Source: Aneurinibacillus thermoaerophilus
Lineage (GTDB): Bacteria; Bacillota; Bacilli; Aneurinibacillales; Aneurinibacillaceae
Reading direction: 5' to 3'
Assembly: GCF_900099925.1 (NCBI RefSeq)
Contig: NZ_FNDE01000007.1
Span: 53,915 to 117,914, forward strand
DNA length: 64,000 nucleotides
Of this stretch, positions 54,021 to 62,094 are shown in pieces; position 1 is the stretch's first letter, and each line of letters starts with the position of its first letter. The notes beneath the pieces were generated by a model. The model saw only the letters and a list, made by a program, of their open reading frames with translations, had not been told where the DNA came from and did not search any database. The position numbers and the translations under genes were made by a program.

Positions 54021-55040
54021 TTGTCAATTTTTACTCCATTCACACAAAAAAATGTAACATTGCGTAATCGTATTGTTATGTCACCAATGTGCATGTATAC
54101 GGCAGGTGATGACGGTAAAGCGACCGATTGGCATTATGTACATTACGGTACGCGTGCGGTCGGTGGGGTTGGCCTGGTGATGCTGGAGGCAACGGCGGTA
54201 GAGAGCAGAGGCCGCATTAGCCATCAGGATCTTGGAATTTGGAGTGATGAGCATATCAAACCGTTGCGCCGAATTGTACACTTCGTGAAGGCGCAGGGAG
54301 CAGCGGCTGCGATTCAATTGGCGCACGCCGGACGCAAAGCGCAGGTGAAAGATGCGATTGTGGCGCCGAGCGCAGTTCCGTTTGACGAGAATTCGCCTGT
54401 GCCGCAAGAACTGAGCGAAGAAGAAATTGAAAAAGTGTTAGACGCCTGGCGGCAGGCGGCCCGGCGCGCGCGTGAGGCGGGATTTGACATTGTGGAAATT
54501 CACGGCGCGCACGGTTATTTAATTAATGAATTTTTGTCACCGCTTGCCAACAAACGGACTGATCGTTATGGTGGAAGTTTGGAGGGACGTTTTCTTTTCT
54601 TGAAGCGGGTGATCGAAGCGGTAAAGCAGGAGTGGCCGGAGGAAAATCCGCTTTATTTGCGTATTTCGGCGGTTGATCACGTGGAGGGCGGATTAACGAT
54701 TGAAGACAGTATCAAAATCGCCGGAATGGCTAAAGAAGCAGGTGTTGATCTGATCGATTGCTCGTCTGGCGCCATCCTACCTGTTGTACCAAAGAAAATT
54801 TTTCCGGGTTATCAAGTATCATACGCGGAAGCAATCCGTAAACAAGCCGGCATCGCGACAGGGTGCGTTGGATTGATCGATGATCCTTCGCTGGCTAATG
54901 AAATTATTGGCAACGAAAGGGCGGATCTTGTTTTTTTGGGACGTGTGCTCTTACGTAATCCGTATTGGGTATTGCAAGCCGCGAAACAACGGAACCGTGA
55001 ATATGAAGGGCCGCGTCAGTACGAGCGAGGGTTTAAATAA
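54021..55040 (+). CDS. namA: Old yellow enzyme, NADPH dehydrogenase NamA/YqjM type
   Basis: A 339-residue FMN protein; the length equals YqjM. MSPMCMYT has the flavin-tuning Cys (about 26) and Tyr, HGAHGYLINEF the substrate-binding His pair, and the C-terminal QYERGFK carries the Arg finger that completes the neighbouring active site. It reduces activated C=C bonds of alpha,beta-unsaturated carbonyls using NADPH. TTG start at 54021 behind AAAGGAGGCGTGAGACA. Confidence 0.94.
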   Translation: MSIFTPFTQKNVTLRNRIVMSPMCMYTAGDDGKATDWHYVHYGTRAVGGVGLVMLEATAVESRGRISHQDLGIWSDEHIKPLRRIVHFVKAQGAAAAIQLAHAGRKAQVKDAIVAPSAVPFDENSPVPQELSEEEIEKVLDAWRQAARRAREAGFDIVEIHGAHGYLINEFLSPLANKRTDRYGGSLEGRFLFLKRVIEAVKQEWPEENPLYLRISAVDHVEGGLTIEDSIKIAGMAKEAGVDLIDCSSGAILPVVPKKIFPGYQVSYAEAIRKQAGIATGCVGLIDDPSLANEIIGNERADLVFLGRVLLRNPYWVLQAAKQRNREYEGPRQYERGFK

Positions 55041-55050
55041 ATGAGCTGGG

Positions 55051-55088
55051 AAAAAACATTCCGGATAAAAGTCGGAATGTTTTTTTTG
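55051..55088 (+). terminator. Intrinsic terminator after namA
   Basis: AAAAAACATTCCG and CGGAATGTTTTTTT pair around a 9-nt loop. Confidence 0.9.
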
Positions 55089-55195
55089 TAGGGTGGCACC
55101 TGCTTTTTTCTTCATGAAACTGCCGCGTTCCATTGTCCGTATAGAAGGGTAAGATAATGTATAGCAGCGAATCCAGAAAAGGAGTCGAGAGACGA

Positions 55196-56239
55196 ATGAA
55201 GATAAACGAACAAATCCTTAATGCTGTAGTAGTGCCACGGCTTAATCAACTCCTGTCAAACATGTATATAAACTCGTTTCATTCGTATGAAGGATACGCA
55301 GTTGTAAATGCTCAGGTACGGACAAGAGGGGAGTGGCTTCCTGTCCTGTATACGCTTAAACTCGATGCGTTCCGTTTTGATCTATCCGGCCGGTATGTGT
55401 CATTTATTTATACAGAAGATGTACAAAGAGAAAAAGTATCACTTACGCAAAAGCTGTCGCACGAAACGGAAATGTTTCTGGCCAAGAACGTAACGGGTAA
55501 AACATTATTAATGAACGCGTTGGGAAACAAACGGGAGGTTCACGTTTCGGATAATCGGGTTACTATCCAACTGGCCCCATTGGTAAACATGTATCCGGTA
55601 TTGCAGGATATTAAGGTGGACAAACTGATTTTTGAAGAAGGGGTGCTTCATCTGGAAATCACAGTACCGCCGGAACTTGCACCTGAGGCTTTGGAATTCG
55701 ACTGGATGAAATCGATGGAAGAAGTGGAGCCATCTTCTGAGAGCGGAGAAACGGAAGTTCATACAGGTGGTGAATTGATCGTACTGAATCGTGAGCATGA
55801 ACGATATTACGATCAGTTACGCGGAAGAATTGAAAAATATATGCGTGAAAAAATCGGGGATACCCGGGCGGAAAAAATCGCACCGTACTTGCTGCTTGCT
55901 CCAGATTTATTCGTTTTGCTTGCCCGGCTGGCCAAAGATAGACGCGTGCCGCTGCGCTCGAAATCGATCGCGTTGGCCGCGCTTGTGTACTTTATGTCAC
56001 CGCTTGATATTATTCCGGAATTTATCGCTGGCCCCGGTGGTTTTATTGACGATATTATTTTCGCTGTTCTGGCGCTGAACAAAATGTTGGTAGATGTGGA
56101 CGAAGAGATTATTCACGAACACTGGAACGGAGATAAAAACGTTGTCGGTATTATTCGTGATGTACTAAGCAAAGCCGATTCGCTCGTCGGCAAAAGCCGA
56201 TTTGAAATGATAAAAAACGTGTTGAAAAAGCGAAAATAG
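55196..56239 (+). CDS. DUF1232 (YkvA-like) domain protein
   Basis: A 347-residue protein. The N-terminal 200 residues are an uncharacterised alpha/beta region. Residues about 245-300 are DUF1232: RVPLRSKSIALAALVYFMSP and DIIPEFIAGPGGFIDDI, a short membrane-associated motif. AAAAGGAG lies 11 nt before ATG 55196; ATG 55157 is an alternative with a weaker site. Function unknown. Confidence 0.8.
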   Translation: MKINEQILNAVVVPRLNQLLSNMYINSFHSYEGYAVVNAQVRTRGEWLPVLYTLKLDAFRFDLSGRYVSFIYTEDVQREKVSLTQKLSHETEMFLAKNVTGKTLLMNALGNKREVHVSDNRVTIQLAPLVNMYPVLQDIKVDKLIFEEGVLHLEITVPPELAPEALEFDWMKSMEEVEPSSESGETEVHTGGELIVLNREHERYYDQLRGRIEKYMREKIGDTRAEKIAPYLLLAPDLFVLLARLAKDRRVPLRSKSIALAALVYFMSPLDIIPEFIAGPGGFIDDIIFAVLALNKMLVDVDEEIIHEHWNGDKNVVGIIRDVLSKADSLVGKSRFEMIKNVLKKRK

Positions 56240-56368
56240 AAGAAAGATATCATGGGACAGGAAACGGAGGATGGAAAGTGAGAATAAGGGAAGAAAAGGG
56301 GCTTACCTCCTTCCCTTATTGTTTTTATGCCAGAGCTTGTTTTGGGAACATCATTTCATGCTTCGCTC

Positions 56369-56866
56369 TCATTTTACCCCGACCGGTGTGGGAGCAAGTT
56401 CTCTTATCATCGCAATCTCATCGCAGCTTGGAAATTTTGAGCAATTAATGCAGTCTTTCCATACTTTGTGTGGCAGTGTTTCTTTTTTTACGACGTAAAA
56501 CTTACACTTCTCAAAGAACTCCTGCTGATATGTCAATGACATGACACGACGGAGACCAAGTTCTCTCGCTTCATCTATGAGATGGTTCACCAATTTCTTT
56601 CCAAGACCTTTTCCTTTTGCTTTTTCTGAAATGGCGAGCGAGCGTACTTCAGCTAAATCTTCCCACAGAATGTGAAGACCGCCCACACCCACAACTTCAC
56701 CTGGTTCGCCAACTTCCCCTATATCGTCAATGACAACGGAAAAGCAATGCAACGTTTCACAGAGTGATAGCTTTGAACGGGGCAGCATTAGCCCTTGCTG
56801 TGCGTACTCGTTAATTAAAGCCATCATCCCGTCAAGGTCTTGTATTTTTGCCTTTCGGATTAACAT
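56369..56866 (-). CDS. GNAT acetyltransferase (short ArgA-like)
   Basis: A 165-residue GNAT. EVRSLAISEKAKGKGLGKKL is the acetyl-CoA loop (motif A) and GLRRVMSLTYQQEFFEKCKF motif B. The tail KVWKDCINCSKFPSCDEIAM has a cysteine pattern shared by the short, stand-alone N-acetylglutamate synthase-like proteins (Rv2747 type). Arginine biosynthesis is therefore possible but there are no arg genes nearby. AGGGATAG precedes ATG 56866. Confidence 0.75.
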   Translation of the reverse strand: MLIRKAKIQDLDGMMALINEYAQQGLMLPRSKLSLCETLHCFSVVIDDIGEVGEPGEVVGVGGLHILWEDLAEVRSLAISEKAKGKGLGKKLVNHLIDEARELGLRRVMSLTYQQEFFEKCKFYVVKKETLPHKVWKDCINCSKFPSCDEIAMIRELAPTPVGVK

Positions 56867-57180
56867 AGCTATCCCTCCATGAGAATATTGTGTATATGTA
56901 ATTAAGAATATGTATAATTATCGAATTTATAATAATAAATATACACTCTTGTCTTTGATATGTCTAGGATGTAAATTGGATAAAATGTATTTTTATAAGA
57001 ATGGACAAGGTGGTTTTGATATGGTGGCGCTTAACAGTGAAGAATCGTGGGAAAGAAATATTCTGGTCTTATAGAAACAAAACCGTAGGAAAAATGGGCA
57101 AAAGACTAAAATTACCGCCCATGCAGAGGTGGAACATGGTATGATAATACACGATAAGACATGTGCAAAGGGGTCTTAAA
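56867..57180. other. Intergenic region between the GNAT gene and the coiled-coil gene
   Basis: AT-rich. One 17-codon frame starting at ATG 57020 behind AAGGTGG is present but has no other support. TATGATAATAC near 57140 is a likely -10 for the gene at 57181. Nothing else recognised. Confidence 0.4.
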
Positions 57181-58134
57181 ATGAGTGAGTTAGTATATAC
57201 AGCAAGCAGCATGTTAAAAAAGGTATTCCGTAATGGAGAGCGCTCGCTTTCTAGGCAGGAATTAGAAAGTCGCCTGCAGAATACATACGGCATAAGCTTA
57301 CAACGCACAGGCCAATCGCCGGGCGAAGTGATTGAGGAAGCGCTTGCTGAAGAAGCTTCGCCTTTTCATGTGGGAAGTTCTCACGCGGTGGTCGAGATGG
57401 ATGCGCCGTTCCGCGATCATATCGCCGAAGAGCTGGTGCGTTATTTCCTTGAAAACAAAGGGCCTTTGACGGCAGAACAATGTTTAAAAAAGCTGCGCTG
57501 GCATAACATAATTTCCTACAGCTACGCTGAAAACAAGCTTCCTCTGTACAAAGACCCTCGGTTTGTCCGTTTTATCGGATCAGACTTGTGGTATTTGGCC
57601 CGCTGGGAGATAGCCAATGACCACATTTACCGTTTCCTTGTGGACAAACAGGTTAAACAACTGCCTTTGGCGCAACTGCTGCTAATGATGGAGCATGAAT
57701 TGAATCTGTCGCGCCGCGAATACGTATTTGTACCGGAGGGAGACCCACGTTTTCACATAGTTGAAGGTTTGGTTATCGTCAGTTATGAAAGAGAAAGCGA
57801 GCCACAGCCTGAAGCGGAAGAAGTACAGGTGAATGTGCTGCAGGAGCAAGAACAAGAAGATGTCATTGTGAATGAGAATATTCAAAGGGAAGAGGAGGTT
57901 GCTGTAACAATGGCAAATGAATTGAAAACAGCAAGCGTATTTGAAGATGTATTGGTAAATGCCCAGGATTCGACTGAGAAGTTAGAACTCCGTATTAAAG
58001 AAATGGAGGAAGAAGTGCTTGAGCATTTCAAGAGCAACAACATGTCCGCCATTTCTCAACTTGTGGCGGAAAAAGAAAAATGTGAAGCGATTGTTGCTGC
58101 GCTTGAAAAAGTTATTGAAATCGTAAACAAATAA
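57181..58134 (+). CDS. Winged-helix-like protein with C-terminal coiled coil, function unknown
   Basis: A 317-residue protein. Residues 1-90 and 90-190 look like helical, DNA-binding-like units (MLKKVFRNGERSLSRQELES; LVRYFLENKGPLTAEQCLKK), with WYLARWEIANDHIYRFLVD between. Residues 200-250 are acidic and disordered. Residues about 265-317 are a coiled coil (ELRIKEMEEEVLEHFKSNNM) that recurs in the next gene. AAAGGGG before ATG 57181 sets the start. I do not recognise a named family. Confidence 0.7.
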   Translation: MSELVYTASSMLKKVFRNGERSLSRQELESRLQNTYGISLQRTGQSPGEVIEEALAEEASPFHVGSSHAVVEMDAPFRDHIAEELVRYFLENKGPLTAEQCLKKLRWHNIISYSYAENKLPLYKDPRFVRFIGSDLWYLARWEIANDHIYRFLVDKQVKQLPLAQLLLMMEHELNLSRREYVFVPEGDPRFHIVEGLVIVSYERESEPQPEAEEVQVNVLQEQEQEDVIVNENIQREEEVAVTMANELKTASVFEDVLVNAQDSTEKLELRIKEMEEEVLEHFKSNNMSAISQLVAEKEKCEAIVAALEKVIEIVNK

Positions 58135-58158
58135 TGAGAAATAAGGATGACCGTATCA

Positions 58159-58440
58159 ATGGAAGCGATTGAAGAGCTTGACGGCCTGCATCGTCGCTTT
58201 GAGCGCTTACGCTTGGTGGTGGAGAGCAAGCGGATGCAGGTGAAGTGGATAGAAGAAGAAGTTCGGCTCTGCTTTCAGGAAAGTGACATGCAAGGAATTG
58301 CCGAACTGGCCCGCGAGCGGGAGCGGTTGCTCAAGTGGATTGAGATGATGGAGAAATTTATCATCAAGTGGGAGCGATACTGGCACGTTTATGAATCTGC
58401 GTCGGGCTGGTTGTCTCCGGGCCTGCATGCGCAAGAATAG
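58159..58440 (+). CDS. Small coiled-coil protein paralogous to the upstream C-terminus
   Basis: A 93-residue helical protein. EEEVRLCFQESDMQGIAELA aligns with EEEVLEHFKSNNMSAISQLV of the preceding protein and both continue into a charged helix and an EKFI/EKVI end. Start at ATG 58159 behind AAGGATGA; ATG 58147 sits on the AAGG itself. It lies 24 bp downstream of the first gene, so an operon. Perhaps a partner or competitor for coiled-coil pairing (inference). Confidence 0.7.
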   Translation: MEAIEELDGLHRRFERLRLVVESKRMQVKWIEEEVRLCFQESDMQGIAELARERERLLKWIEMMEKFIIKWERYWHVYESASGWLSPGLHAQE

Positions 58441-58473
58441 GTAGGGCGCTGCTTTCGCCCTGCCGTTTTTTCT
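58441..58473 (+). terminator. Intrinsic terminator
   Basis: GGGCG and CGCCC pair around a 7-nt loop, then TGCCGTTTTTT. Confidence 0.7.
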
Positions 58474-58574
58474 AAAACATTTTTTCTGTTTTTCCAAAAA
58501 ATAATCTTGCGCATTAGAAGCCTTATGTGATATTATAAATTCTGTCGCTGCTATATAAGAAGACACGAAATCAT

Positions 58575-58651
<77 letters not shown>

Positions 58652-58656
58652 GCAAG

Positions 58657-58732
58657 GAGCCATTAGCTCAGTTGGTAGAGCACCTGACTTTTAATCAGGG
58701 TGTCACTGGTTCGAGTCCAGTATGGCTCACCA
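58657..58732 (+). tRNA. tRNA-Lys (TTT)
   Basis: 76 nt including encoded CCA. Acceptor arms GAGCCAT and ATGGCTC, anticodon loop CTTTTAA with anticodon TTT, T-loop TTCGAGT. Confidence 0.95.
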
Positions 58733-58739
58733 TTTTTAT

Positions 58740-58826
58740 GCGGATGTGGCGGAATCGGCAGACGCGCTAGATTCAGGTTCTAGTGGTGGCAACACCGTGG
58801 GGGTTCAAGTCCCTTCATCCGCACCA
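58740..58826 (+). tRNA. tRNA-Leu (CAG)
   Basis: 87 nt including encoded CCA, with the long variable arm expected of class II tRNA. Acceptor arms GCGGATG and CATCCGC, anticodon CAG in loop TTCAGGT, T-loop TTCAAGT. Confidence 0.95.
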
Positions 58827-58889
58827 TTTTTTTTATAACATGTAACGAATGAATTGGTTTTTAATATATTGTTGATAAATGTATAACAT

Positions 58890-59287
58890 AAGAAGTGCGG
58901 ACAGTCGCTGTTCATGCTTTTGCATGGATAGAGGAAAGTCCAGGCTCGCCCGGGCTGAGAGGCTCGGAGTGTTTGTGCCTGCCGCAAGGCAGGGCAGTCG
59001 CGCAAGCGGCTGACGGCGGTGAAATCGGCTACGTTCCTTTTGGAATATGCCGAGAATAGCCTGAAAGTGCCACAGTGACGTAGCTCTACTGGAAACAGTA
59101 GGGGTGGAACGAGGTAAACCCCGCAAGCGAGCAACCCAAATTTTGGTAGGGGCACTATCCGAAGGGAAATGAACCGGAGGATAGACGGGACAGGAGTCTC
59201 GTAGATAGATGACTGTCGCTTCCATGTACCAGGCTGGCTGCCGTGATGAGTACGGGAAGTACAAAACCTGGCTTACAGCACTTCTTA
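58890..59287 (+). ncRNA. rnpB: RNase P RNA, type B
   Basis: The ends AAGAAGTGC and GCACTTCTT pair as helix P1. The conserved core GAGGAAAGTCC (P4 region) lies near 58931, CGAGGTAAACCCCGC near 59110, and the 3' core GATAGATGACTGTCGCT near 59203. About 398 nt, matching Bacillus-type RNase P RNA. It processes precursor tRNAs, including those encoded just upstream. Confidence 0.96.
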
Positions 59288-59309
59288 TAGCCGATATATG
59301 ATCTTATAA

Positions 59310-59344
59310 GGAAACCGTTCCGTTATTTAGGAACGGTTTTTTCT
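59310..59344 (+). terminator. Intrinsic terminator after rnpB
   Basis: AAACCGTTCC and GGAACGGTTT pair around GTTATTTA, followed by TTTCT. Confidence 0.88.
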
Positions 59345-59381
59345 ACATTTGTTGTCAATTTGAAACCCAGGAGGCGGAAGA

Positions 59382-59681
59382 ATGAATTTTACGATTACAC
59401 CGGAAGCGGTACAGGCCTACAAAAAATATGCGGGATTTCGGGAAGGGGATTGCTACCGGTTGTATGTACGTACTGGTGGTCCTGGTGCGGGTGGACTGTT
59501 TTATGCTATCGAAAAAAGCTCGCAGAATGAAATGAAGGCAGGAGATGCTGTGTTTGAGGTGGGAGGTATTCGATTCTTTATCCGGGCAAGCGATGCTTGG
59601 TATTTCGAGGGAGGAACGTTATCGCATAATAAATATTTAGGAGAGTATGGATTTGAGTTTCACAATCCTTTGCTGGAATAG
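59382..59681 (+). CDS. HesB/IscA-like fold protein (YneR type)
   Basis: A 99-residue protein: FTITPEAVQAYKKYAGFREG, CYRLYVRTGGPGAGGLFYAI and VGGIRFFIRASDAWYFEGGT match the HesB-like family of Bacillales. Only one cysteine (about residue 24) is present, and the IscA Cys-Gly-Cys motif is missing, so Fe-S scaffolding by the canonical residues is unlikely. CAGGAGGCG precedes ATG. Followed after 15 bp by the SpoVK-like gene, so possibly co-transcribed. Confidence 0.82.
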   Translation: MNFTITPEAVQAYKKYAGFREGDCYRLYVRTGGPGAGGLFYAIEKSSQNEMKAGDAVFEVGGIRFFIRASDAWYFEGGTLSHNKYLGEYGFEFHNPLLE

Positions 59682-59696
59682 AGAAGAGGGGTGTGT

Positions 59697-62045
59697 ATGA
59701 ACCGGATATTGCAGTTTGATGAATGGACGGAAGCGGTCGGGGGGCTGTTTCATGAAATCGAACAAGCTCCACAACGCTTTGAAGCGCGTGCTGCTGAATT
59801 GTATGCCCAGCTGTCTCGGTGGAAAGAGCAAATGGATGAGGAGCAGCTTCGTCCGTGGGAAGCGATGTTGTACACATGCCTTGGGATTTTACAGTGGAAT
59901 AGCCAGCCAGAAGGAAAAGGAGCGGAAAGCTGGTTGCGTCGGGCGGTTGATTTGGCACCAGAATTGGAAAAGGCATGGAAATACATGAAGCTTGTGCTGC
60001 TTGCCGAACTTGCTTCTCTGTTTGACGATATTTCCTTTTTTCCGCTGCGCCAGGTAGATCCGTCCGAGCGTCGTAAACAGAAAACACTTGAAGTTCTTCA
60101 GGGTATTGAGCGTCTTACCGGGGAAAAAATCAAGCTGGCCGAGCGGTGGATTGCAGAAGGGAAAGCAACGGAGAAACATCTTGCTGCAAAAGATATTGTA
60201 TGGGAGGAAGCATCCGCCTGGCTGGCTGGACTGTCGGAATTGGTGCGCGAAGTGGAAGCGTGCGCTATGGCCTACCATCAGTCCATTAGTGGCTTGTATG
60301 CGCCCGAAGAGATGTTGCGGGAGTTTAACGAAGCGCTTGAGAGACTAAACGCTTATTTCGAAGACTGGAACACGGCGATGGTCGGCTACCGAAGGGAAGC
60401 GAAACAGTCGCCTTCCGCATTGGAACGTCTGGATGCGCTTGTCGGTATGAAAGATATCAAAAAGCGGATTCATGATTTGTATTATTTTTTGCTTTATTTA
60501 ACAAAGCGCCGAGAGCTTGGATTCAAGATGCAGGACGAGATTGGACTGCACGCGATTCTCATGGGAAATCCAGGCACGGGCAAGACGACGATAGCCCGTC
60601 TTTTGGCAGAAATTTACCATGAACTTGGGCTTCTGGAACGCTCTTCCGTTATTGAGGTGGATCGTTCCCAGTTGGTGGGTTCTTATGTAGGGCATACGGA
60701 GCAGAAAGTAATGGAAGCGGTGCAGCGCGCGGTTGGCGGGGTGTTGTTTATTGATGAGGCGTATAGTTTAAAACGCGCAGGAAGCGCGGAAAACGATTTC
60801 GGACAGGTGGCGATCGATACCCTTGTCGCGGCGATGACCGGGGGGGAATATGCCGGTAAATTCGCTGTTATACTGGCCGGATATCCGGAAGAGATGAGAA
60901 ATTTTCTGCTGGCTAATCCTGGTTTACGCAGCCGTTTTCCAGAAAGTGGTCATTTTTACCTGCCCGACTTTACGATGGATGAACTGGTGGCTATTGGACA
61001 GATGGTGGCCCGCAATAATCAGTTTGTGCTAACGGAAAGTGCGGTTGCTGCTTTGAAAGAGCGGATTGAAGTGGAGCGTGTGGACGCTACGTTTGGCAAC
61101 GCGCGTACAGTCAAAAATATCGTGCTTGACGCGATTACGGCAAAAGGACGTAAGCTGAAAGGCAAAGAAGAGCTGCCAGCTGATGAATTTACCATTTTAT
61201 ATGCGGAAGATTTTGCACGTCCGCTTCCGCAAGCGAAGCCGGCAACTGAACGCTTGCATGCTTTGGTCGGGTTGAAGGAAATTAAAGAAGAGATCAAGAC
61301 ATTGTTTGCGCTTTTATCCATTCAGCGGAAACGGAAAGAGCAAGGCTTACCCGTTACGCCGCTGCAGTTTCATGCCTTTTTTTCCGGCAATCCGGGTACC
61401 GGTAAAACGACGGTAGCAGAAATTTATGCTTCGATCTTGAAAGAAGCGGGCATATTGAAGCGAGGACATTTGGTTACGGTCGGAAGGGCAGATTTAGTAG
61501 CTGAATATGTAGGACAGACAGCCGTTAAAACGAGGCGAAAAATCACCGAAGCGCTGGGTGGCGTGCTATTCATTGACGAAGCTCACGCCTTGATCCCATC
61601 CGGCTCGAATGATTACAGTGCAGAAGCGATCGATACGCTGGTTGAAGAAATGACAAAACATAAAGAAAATCTTGTTGTTGTGCTGGCTGGATATCCCGGC
61701 TTTATCGAGCAGTTATTGGATACGAATCCAGGCCTGCGTTCCCGGTTCAAAAAGTATTTTCATTTTCCGGATTATTCATTACAAGAATTACTCGAAGTGG
61801 CAAGAACTTATGCCGCTGAACAGGGCTATCAGCTTTCGTTGGAAGCCATCAACCGTTTGCGTCGGTATTTCGAACAGCGAAGCGGAGAGCGAAGCGGCAA
61901 TGCTCGGCTTGCGCGCGATGTTATTGAGGAGGCCATGCAGCGCCAGGCAAGGCGTTTGATGGATACGGGGCACACAGCATTTACGCGGGAAGAATTAATG
62001 CGATTGGAAGAAAGTGATATCCGCCCCTTCCCGTTTTTGTCATAA
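59697..62045 (+). CDS. Double AAA+ ATPase, SpoVK/CbxX family
   Basis: A 782-residue protein. The N-terminal 235 residues are helical and unassigned. Two CbxX/CfqX-type AAA+ modules follow, each with GNPGTGKTT (about 291 and 564), FIDEAY or FIDEAH (Walker B), and an LAGYPE/LAGYPG sensor region then NPGLRSRF. B. subtilis SpoVK has one such module and about 320 residues, so this is a duplicated, longer relative. GAAGAGGGG before ATG 59697 sets the start. Likely a sporulation or protein-remodelling ATPase. Confidence 0.88.
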   Translation: MNRILQFDEWTEAVGGLFHEIEQAPQRFEARAAELYAQLSRWKEQMDEEQLRPWEAMLYTCLGILQWNSQPEGKGAESWLRRAVDLAPELEKAWKYMKLVLLAELASLFDDISFFPLRQVDPSERRKQKTLEVLQGIERLTGEKIKLAERWIAEGKATEKHLAAKDIVWEEASAWLAGLSELVREVEACAMAYHQSISGLYAPEEMLREFNEALERLNAYFEDWNTAMVGYRREAKQSPSALERLDALVGMKDIKKRIHDLYYFLLYLTKRRELGFKMQDEIGLHAILMGNPGTGKTTIARLLAEIYHELGLLERSSVIEVDRSQLVGSYVGHTEQKVMEAVQRAVGGVLFIDEAYSLKRAGSAENDFGQVAIDTLVAAMTGGEYAGKFAVILAGYPEEMRNFLLANPGLRSRFPESGHFYLPDFTMDELVAIGQMVARNNQFVLTESAVAALKERIEVERVDATFGNARTVKNIVLDAITAKGRKLKGKEELPADEFTILYAEDFARPLPQAKPATERLHALVGLKEIKEEIKTLFALLSIQRKRKEQGLPVTPLQFHAFFSGNPGTGKTTVAEIYASILKEAGILKRGHLVTVGRADLVAEYVGQTAVKTRRKITEALGGVLFIDEAHALIPSGSNDYSAEAIDTLVEEMTKHKENLVVVLAGYPGFIEQLLDTNPGLRSRFKKYFHFPDYSLQELLEVARTYAAEQGYQLSLEAINRLRRYFEQRSGERSGNARLARDVIEEAMQRQARRLMDTGHTAFTREELMRLEESDIRPFPFLS

Positions 62046-62094
62046 ATATCTATGATAAGTATAGAAGAGCTACGGCAGAATAGGAGGAAACGGC

